9,303 nucleotides of DNA, from positions 3,207 through 12,509 of the forward strand of contig OMRU01000024.1 of NCBI GenBank assembly GCA_900313465.1. Direction: 5' to 3'. Positions 4,615 to 9,303 of this stretch are shown piece by piece. Every line of letters begins with the position of its first letter. Position 1 is the first letter of the stretch. A program made the position numbers and the translations under genes. The DNA comes from an uncultured Clostridia bacterium. Lineage in GTDB: Bacteria; Bacillota_I; Bacilli_A; RFN20; CAG-288. The notes beneath the pieces are model-generated. The model made no database searches, was not told where the DNA came from, and saw nothing but the letters and a program-made list of their open reading frames with translations.

Positions 4615-6334
4615 GGTAAAATTCTTTATCGCCTGTATCTGCATCGTGGTAGAAAATGCCTTGGAGATCTCCTTACCTTTCTTGATGGATATTCTTTTGA
4701 CGAAGGGTATGAGCCATCATGAAGATGGCACATACACTTATGATGCTGGATTTGTCTTTATGATAGGCGGCATCATGATCGGCTTTGCCGTCGCTGCTTT
4801 CCTTTTAGGCTTAGCCAGTGCCAAATTCACGGCCAAAGCCGGAAGAGGTATGGGTTTTGAATTAAGAAAACAGGAATATCAGAAGATTCAAAATTTCTCC
4901 TTCAAGAACTTAGACCATTTCCGTCTCAATTCCTTGATGACCAGAATGACAAATGATGTGCAAATCATCTCAGATACTTTCTGTTCTGTCCTTCGTCCTA
5001 TTTTAAGAGCACCATTCCAGTTGGTCTTTGCTATCACCTTTGCCTTTATCATCTCCGCTCAGTTATCCATCGTCTTTGCTATCGCTGTTCCTACTTTGGC
5101 TATCTTACTTGCTATAATCATCATTCTTACCAGACCTCAATTCTATAAATTACAAGCCTCTCTTGACCGCATCAACAGAACCACGAATGAATCCTTGACT
5201 GCCATGAAACTAATTCGTGCCAATGCCAAAAAAGACTATGAGATTGAAAAGTTCAATACGGTCAACAGCGAAGTCAAATCCATCGGTCAGAAAGCCTTAG
5301 CCTTACTTGCCACCAACATGGGTATCATGAACATGATGACTTATGTCTGCATCGTCGGTATCTTACTTATCGGTGGTCGCCACGCTTTAAGATATGATGA
5401 TTACAACATGGCAAACCATATCGCTGCTTTCTTATCTTATACTAACCAGACACTTGCTTCCTTAATCATGTTATCCAACGTCTTCATGATGTTTACCAGA
5501 TCTAGTGCTTCTCTTGCTCGTGTTAAAGAAGTCTTTGAATGTGAAAACGAAATCAAAGACAACAAGGATTCCACATTGGAAGTCGAAAACGGTTCTGTGG
5601 AATTCAACGATGTGTCCTTCAAATATAATGAGAATGCTACCGAGTATGTTTTAAAAGACATCAGTTTCAAAATCCCTAACGGTCATTTTGTCGGTATATT
5701 GGGTGAGACCGGTTCAAGTAAATCCACTCTGATTTACCTGATGGAAAGATTCTATGACATCAACGAAGGCCAGATTTTGATCTCTGACCACGATATCAAA
5801 GAATATTCTCTTCATGAATTAAGAAATCAGATTTCTATCTCCTTCCAGGGTCCAAGACTCTTTACCGGAACCGTCAGAGAGAATCTCTTATGGGGAAATC
5901 CACAAGCGACACAAGAAGAAATCGAACAGGCCTGCAAGATTGCCTGTTGCTATGACTTCATCATCAATTCTCTTGATCACGGCTTTGACACGATGATTTC
6001 TCAAGGCGGCAACAATGTCTCCGGCGGTCAAAGGCAGCGTTTATGTATCGCTAGAGCCTTGTTAAAGAAACCAAAAATTCTTATCCTTGATGATTCTTTC
6101 TCCGCTCTAGATAGAATCACCGAAGGCCAGTTGAAGAAAAACTTAAAAGAATATCTTCCTGACATGACCAAGATTGTCATCTCTCAGAAAGTTTCTACCA
6201 TTTCTGATGCCGATAGCATCATCGTTTTAGATAACGGTCACATCTCCAACATCGGCACAAGCGAATATTTAAAAGATCACGATCCTATCTACCAGGATAT
6301 CTACAAGATTCAGACGGAGGGCTTAGCACAATGA
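4568..6334 (+). CDS. ABC exporter half-transporter, degenerate-site subunit (TM287/YheI/LmrC type)
   Basis: One half of a heterodimeric type IV ABC exporter in the cytoplasmic membrane, probably moving drugs or lipophilic compounds outward. The 588 residues comprise a six-helix membrane domain (about 15-310, with hydrophobic stretches near 17-38, 60-85, 145-165, 168-190, 250-270 and 285-310) and an ATPase domain (about 340-588). Motifs: Walker A GETGSSKS (379-386), in which Ser384 replaces the usual last glycine of GxxGxGK; Q-loop SFQGPRLF; canonical signature VSGGQ (484-488); Walker B ILILDD with Asp509 where the catalytic glutamate normally stands; and Gln540 in place of the switch histidine. 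The missing Glu and His are typical of the degenerate-site subunit of TM287/288-like exporters; the Walker A serine is unusual even there. TGA overlaps the next ATG (ATGA), so the two halves are translationally coupled. The start at 4568 is fixed by an in-frame stop just upstream. The substrate is unknown. Confidence 0.92.
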   Translation: MKQNRFSLWPYIKPYKVKFFIACICIVVENALEISLPFLMDILLTKGMSHHEDGTYTYDAGFVFMIGGIMIGFAVAAFLLGLASAKFTAKAGRGMGFELRKQEYQKIQNFSFKNLDHFRLNSLMTRMTNDVQIISDTFCSVLRPILRAPFQLVFAITFAFIISAQLSIVFAIAVPTLAILLAIIIILTRPQFYKLQASLDRINRTTNESLTAMKLIRANAKKDYEIEKFNTVNSEVKSIGQKALALLATNMGIMNMMTYVCIVGILLIGGRHALRYDDYNMANHIAAFLSYTNQTLASLIMLSNVFMMFTRSSASLARVKEVFECENEIKDNKDSTLEVENGSVEFNDVSFKYNENATEYVLKDISFKIPNGHFVGILGETGSSKSTLIYLMERFYDINEGQILISDHDIKEYSLHELRNQISISFQGPRLFTGTVRENLLWGNPQATQEEIEQACKIACCYDFIINSLDHGFDTMISQGGNNVSGGQRQRLCIARALLKKPKILILDDSFSALDRITEGQLKKNLKEYLPDMTKIVISQKVSTISDADSIIVLDNGHISNIGTSEYLKDHDPIYQDIYKIQTEGLAQ

Positions 6335-8199
6335 GAAATCCAAAACATGCTGCTAATATCTCTAAGACCTTAGCAAGAGTTCTCTCTTACTTCAAACCCT
6401 ACTGGTTCTTGTTAGTATTGGTTATTTTTACTGCCATCGGTACCGCCTTATCGAATATCTTTGGTACCTTTTTTGCGGGTAAAGTAACCGACCACATCCT
6501 TGACTATTTCAACCAAGAAAACAACATCTTGAAAGAGACCGCACAAAACACTTTGACTCATGATATCATCCTCATTGTCTCGCTTTATGCTGGTGGTGTC
6601 TTCTGCGCTTTATTTCACAATGAGCTGATGGTCTTTTTAACCCAAAAGGTGCTCTATCGTTTGCGCAATGAGTTGATGAGCAAGATGCAGGAACTTCCTA
6701 TCTCCTACTTTGACACCCATACACACGGAGCCATCATGACGCTCTACACTAATGATATTGATGCTTTAGTCAACGCCTTAAATGATTCCTTAGCCAATAT
6801 CTTTGTCTCTGCTACCAACATGGTCGGTACGATTGTCTGCCTTTTTATCATCAATGTACCATTGACCCTGATTGTCATCTTCTTCATCATCGTCATGCTC
6901 ATCTTCTTATTCGTTAATGCCAAGCTGAACAGAAAATATTTTGTCCAGCAGCAGAAAGCCTTAGCTGACGTCAACGCAGTAGTAGAAGAAGATATCGCTG
7001 GTGTCAAAGTCATCAAGGCTTTCAACCACGAAGATGATTCCTTCCAGAAATTTGAAAAAGCCAACATTGAATGGCGAAAAGCAGCCACCAATTCGTTCTT
7101 CAGAACCCAGGTAACCACACCGTTTTTCGTCTCAATCAGTTATCTCAACTTCTCCATCTCAGCAGTGGCGGGTGTCACCGCCTTATGTACCGGTTGGGCT
7201 GGCGCTTTGACCTTTGGTGGTCTACAGTCCTATTTAGTCTTCTGTCGTAACGCCTGTCAGCCATTTAATTATTTCACACTTCATCTCAATAATATCTTAG
7301 CCATGACGGCTGGTGCCGAAAGAATCTTCGCCTTCCTAGATGAAGATGGCGAAGAAGATGATGGTAAAGTTGAACTGGTGAAATTAGATGAACACAACGA
7401 CGATTTTACCAATCGTTATGGTTGGAAAATCATCCACGAGGATGGAAGTGAAGAAATTAAACCATTAAGAGGTGTCATTCAGTTTAAGGATGTTCACTTC
7501 TCCTATGTTAAAGGTCATGAAGTCTTAAAAGGGATCACCTTTGAAGCCCATCCTGGTAAAAAGGTCGCCTTTGTTGGATCAACCGGTGCTGGTAAGACGA
7601 CCATCATCTCTCTTCTTGCTCGCTTCTATCCGATTGATTCTGGCAGCATCACCTATGATGATATTTCTATTTATGATATCAAGTTGGAATCCTTAAGAAG
7701 AGCCTTGTCTATGGTCACTCAGGATACCCACTTATTTACCGAAAGCATAGAGGATAACATCCGCTATGTCCGTCGTCATTCCACCTCAGAAGAAATCAGA
7801 CAAGCCGCAGAGAAGTCCCATGCGGATAGTTTTATCCGCCGTTCTCCACAAGGTTATCAGACCATGCTTTATGATGATGGCTCTAATCTTTCTGAAGGTC
7901 AAAGACAGCTTCTTGGTTTGACCAGAGCCACCTTAAATCAGCCACCCGTCATGATTCTTGATGAAGCGACATCTAATATCGATACGAGAAGTGAACTGCT
8001 CATTCAGCAAGGCTTGAATGACTTGATGAAGGAGAGAACTGTCATGGTGATTGCCCATCGTCTTTCCACCATCCGCGATGCTGATGAAATCATGGTTCTT
8101 GACCATGGCATCATCATTGAACGTGGCACTCAGGATGAACTGCTTGCCTTAAAAGGGTCCTATTATGATCTTTATACTGGCAAGGTGGAATTAGCCTAA
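6331..8199 (+). CDS. ABC exporter half-transporter, canonical-site subunit (TM288/YheH/LmrD type)
   Basis: The partner half of the heterodimeric exporter, 622 residues. A six-helix membrane domain (about 25-325) is followed by an acidic linker insertion (about 335-385, starting DEDGEEDDG) typical of this subunit type, then the ATPase domain (about 388-622). Walker A GSTGAGKT (416-423), Walker B MILDE with the catalytic Glu545 and the switch His576 in IAHRLST are all intact. The signature reads LSEGQ (520-524) instead of LSGGQ. In TM287/288-like pairs this altered signature faces the degenerate Walker site of the partner, while the partner's normal VSGGQ completes the canonical site, so the two genes fit as one heterodimer with one active ATP site. 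GGAGG (6316-6320) lies 10 bases before the ATG, inside the upstream gene. The stop is 20 bases from the convergent ATPase gene, with no visible terminator. Confidence 0.94.
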   Translation: MRNPKHAANISKTLARVLSYFKPYWFLLVLVIFTAIGTALSNIFGTFFAGKVTDHILDYFNQENNILKETAQNTLTHDIILIVSLYAGGVFCALFHNELMVFLTQKVLYRLRNELMSKMQELPISYFDTHTHGAIMTLYTNDIDALVNALNDSLANIFVSATNMVGTIVCLFIINVPLTLIVIFFIIVMLIFLFVNAKLNRKYFVQQQKALADVNAVVEEDIAGVKVIKAFNHEDDSFQKFEKANIEWRKAATNSFFRTQVTTPFFVSISYLNFSISAVAGVTALCTGWAGALTFGGLQSYLVFCRNACQPFNYFTLHLNNILAMTAGAERIFAFLDEDGEEDDGKVELVKLDEHNDDFTNRYGWKIIHEDGSEEIKPLRGVIQFKDVHFSYVKGHEVLKGITFEAHPGKKVAFVGSTGAGKTTIISLLARFYPIDSGSITYDDISIYDIKLESLRRALSMVTQDTHLFTESIEDNIRYVRRHSTSEEIRQAAEKSHADSFIRRSPQGYQTMLYDDGSNLSEGQRQLLGLTRATLNQPPVMILDEATSNIDTRSELLIQQGLNDLMKERTVMVIAHRLSTIRDADEIMVLDHGIIIERGTQDELLALKGSYYDLYTGKVELA

Positions 8200-8219
8200 G
8201 AAAATTCTAGTCTTTATCT
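8200..8219. other. 20-base convergent junction without a terminator
   Basis: Only 20 bases separate the exporter stop from the stop of the convergent ATPase gene. No G+C-rich stem with a T-tract is visible here or in the adjacent coding ends, so transcripts from both sides may run into each other as antisense RNA. Confidence 0.5.
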
Positions 8220-9302
8220 CTATTGCTCTAAACTATTTTGGTTCAATAAGAAATCAAAGATACTGATTACAAGGATTCCGTTTTCTGTAATCCATGGTTT
8301 TTGGTTATCTTTTACGATGATGATTTTCTTGAAGTTATCCGGAATATTCAATAGCGGACGTTCCTCTTGAGTCGTCTTTTCATGTGTCGGAAGAGATAAT
8401 ACAGATTGAATATAGTATTTTCTATTGAACTGATTGCAGACAAAATCTACCTCAGTCTGTTTCTTTGCATCCCCTTGTCTAACATTCACAACACCGACAT
8501 CTACGTTATATCCACGGATCAGCAATTCATTATAAATTACGTTTTCCATGATGTGGGTTTCTTCCTGTTGTCCGAAGTTTAACCTAGCGTTTCGTAACCC
8601 CACATCGGAGAAATAGAACTTGAAAGGAGTTTGAATGTACTTTTTCCCTTTGATATCATATCTTTCTGCTTTTTCAATCAAGAAAGAATCTTGCAAGTAT
8701 TTTAAATACAAGGAAAGAGTATTGATTGACACGTCTTTCACACCGTTGCTTTGAAAAGTATTCATCAGTTTATAGGGATTGGTCAGAGAACCAATCGATG
8801 ATGCCAACATATTCAGTATGGAATCGATGATGTCGATTCTTTGAACATTGTTTCTTTCAACAATGTCGCTTATATATGTCTTTTCAAACAGCTGTTTTAA
8901 ATATTTTGATTTTTCCTCACCACTTTCAAAGGACAAAACCCTTGGTAATCCTCCATACACAATATACTCTTCCCAGGCTTCTTCTTTGCTACCTTCAAAC
9001 ACGGAGTAATATTCCGCAAAGGAAAGAGGAAATACTCTGATTTCATCACCACGGCCCCTGAATTCTGTAATGATATCTGAGGATAAGAATCTTGAATTGC
9101 TCCCAGTGACATAAACATCTAAATTTTCAATATGCAGGAAACCATTGAGCACCGATTCAAAATCATCAACCTTTTGAACCTCATCCAATAAGAGATAATA
9201 CATTTGATCATCAACAATCAGACTTCTGATGTAATCATCTAAAACATCGGGATCGAGATATTTTTTATTTCTGCGTTCATCAAAATCTATTTTGATAATA
9301 TG
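8220..9302 (-). CDS. AAA ATPase with DUF4143 domain, 5' end missing at window edge
   Basis: The visible part is 360 residues, open to the window edge; the first internal Met (9203) is not the real start, since the frame continues upstream with family-like sequence. The full family is about 400-430 residues, so roughly 40-60 residues including Walker A lie outside. Seen here: Walker B YYLLLDEVQ (35-43), sensor-like VTGSNS (65-70), and the RGRGDEIRVFPLSF segment (82-95) usual in this AAA_14 family. A winged-helix-like middle (about 150-240) leads to the DUF4143 C-terminus with a nuclease-like fold pattern: Glu253 in MENVIYNEL, TEVDFV (283-288) and YYIQS (297-301). Such ATPases are common, often patchily distributed, and their role is not established; nuclease activity is only suggested by the fold. 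By hand count, eight 60-base lines average about 34% G+C against 43-50% in sampled lines of neighbours, which suggests acquisition by transfer. Confidence 0.9.
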   Translation of the reverse strand, partial: HIIKIDFDERRNKKYLDPDVLDDYIRSLIVDDQMYYLLLDEVQKVDDFESVLNGFLHIENLDVYVTGSNSRFLSSDIITEFRGRGDEIRVFPLSFAEYYSVFEGSKEEAWEEYIVYGGLPRVLSFESGEEKSKYLKQLFEKTYISDIVERNNVQRIDIIDSILNMLASSIGSLTNPYKLMNTFQSNGVKDVSINTLSLYLKYLQDSFLIEKAERYDIKGKKYIQTPFKFYFSDVGLRNARLNFGQQEETHIMENVIYNELLIRGYNVDVGVVNVRQGDAKKQTEVDFVCNQFNRKYYIQSVLSLPTHEKTTQEERPLLNIPDNFKKIIIVKDNQKPWITENGILVISIFDFLLNQNSLEQ

Positions 9303-9303
9303 G

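Noticed and set aside
9201..9203. ATG at 9203 as the true start of the AAA/DUF4143 gene
   Set aside because: The frame stays open to the window edge with family-like residues, and the Walker A motif required upstream would be missing.
1..9303. CRISPR arrays, tRNA or rRNA genes, insertion sequences
   Set aside because: No regularly spaced repeats, cloverleaf sequence, transposase motifs or terminal inverted repeats were seen on either strand.

Overview
The window is ordinary chromosomal DNA of a low-to-moderate G+C Bacillota. It holds six protein genes, two of them cut by the window edges. A CcpA-like regulator, EzrA (a division protein of Gram-positive bacteria), strong AGGAG-type ribosome binding sites and a rubrerythrin together suggest an anaerobic or microaerophilic gut-type Firmicute. 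Erysipelotrichia-like is a guess that the sequence does not prove.

Layout. Positions 1-690 (minus) hold the N-terminal 230 residues of a group I cysteine desulfurase. Positions 691-798 hold the ezrA terminator (758-783) and a weak candidate promoter for the desulfurase. Positions 799-2496 (minus) are ezrA, 21 bases downstream of a ccpA-like LacI-family gene (2518-3531, minus), with which it probably forms an operon. Positions 3532-3819 are a dense regulatory region: two candidate ccpA promoters, a cre-like site, several palindromes, a hairpin touching the ccpA ribosome binding site, and the rubrerythrin terminator. Positions 3820-4392 (minus) are rubrerythrin, divergent from a two-gene operon for a heterodimeric ABC exporter (4568-6334 and 6331-8199, plus, ATGA overlap). 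The divergent control region (4393-4567) carries a 16-base palindrome and a possible short leader ORF over the exporter start. Positions 8220-9302 (minus) are an AAA ATPase with a DUF4143 domain, lower in G+C, convergent with the exporter and cut by the right edge.

How it works together. The minus-strand genes are housekeeping: peroxide detoxification (rubrerythrin), carbon control (CcpA-like), Z-ring control (EzrA) and sulfur mobilisation for tRNA thiolation or Fe-S clusters (cysteine desulfurase). The ezrA/desulfurase neighbourhood resembles ezrA-braB-nifZ-thiI of Bacillus subtilis, so thiI may lie just beyond the left edge. The exporter has one degenerate and one canonical ATP site, as in TM287/288-type drug exporters.

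I see no clearly novel defence or mobile system. The best leads are a 15-base element shared (14/15) between the rubrerythrin/exporter control region and the ccpA leader, and an unusual translation-start layout for the exporter.
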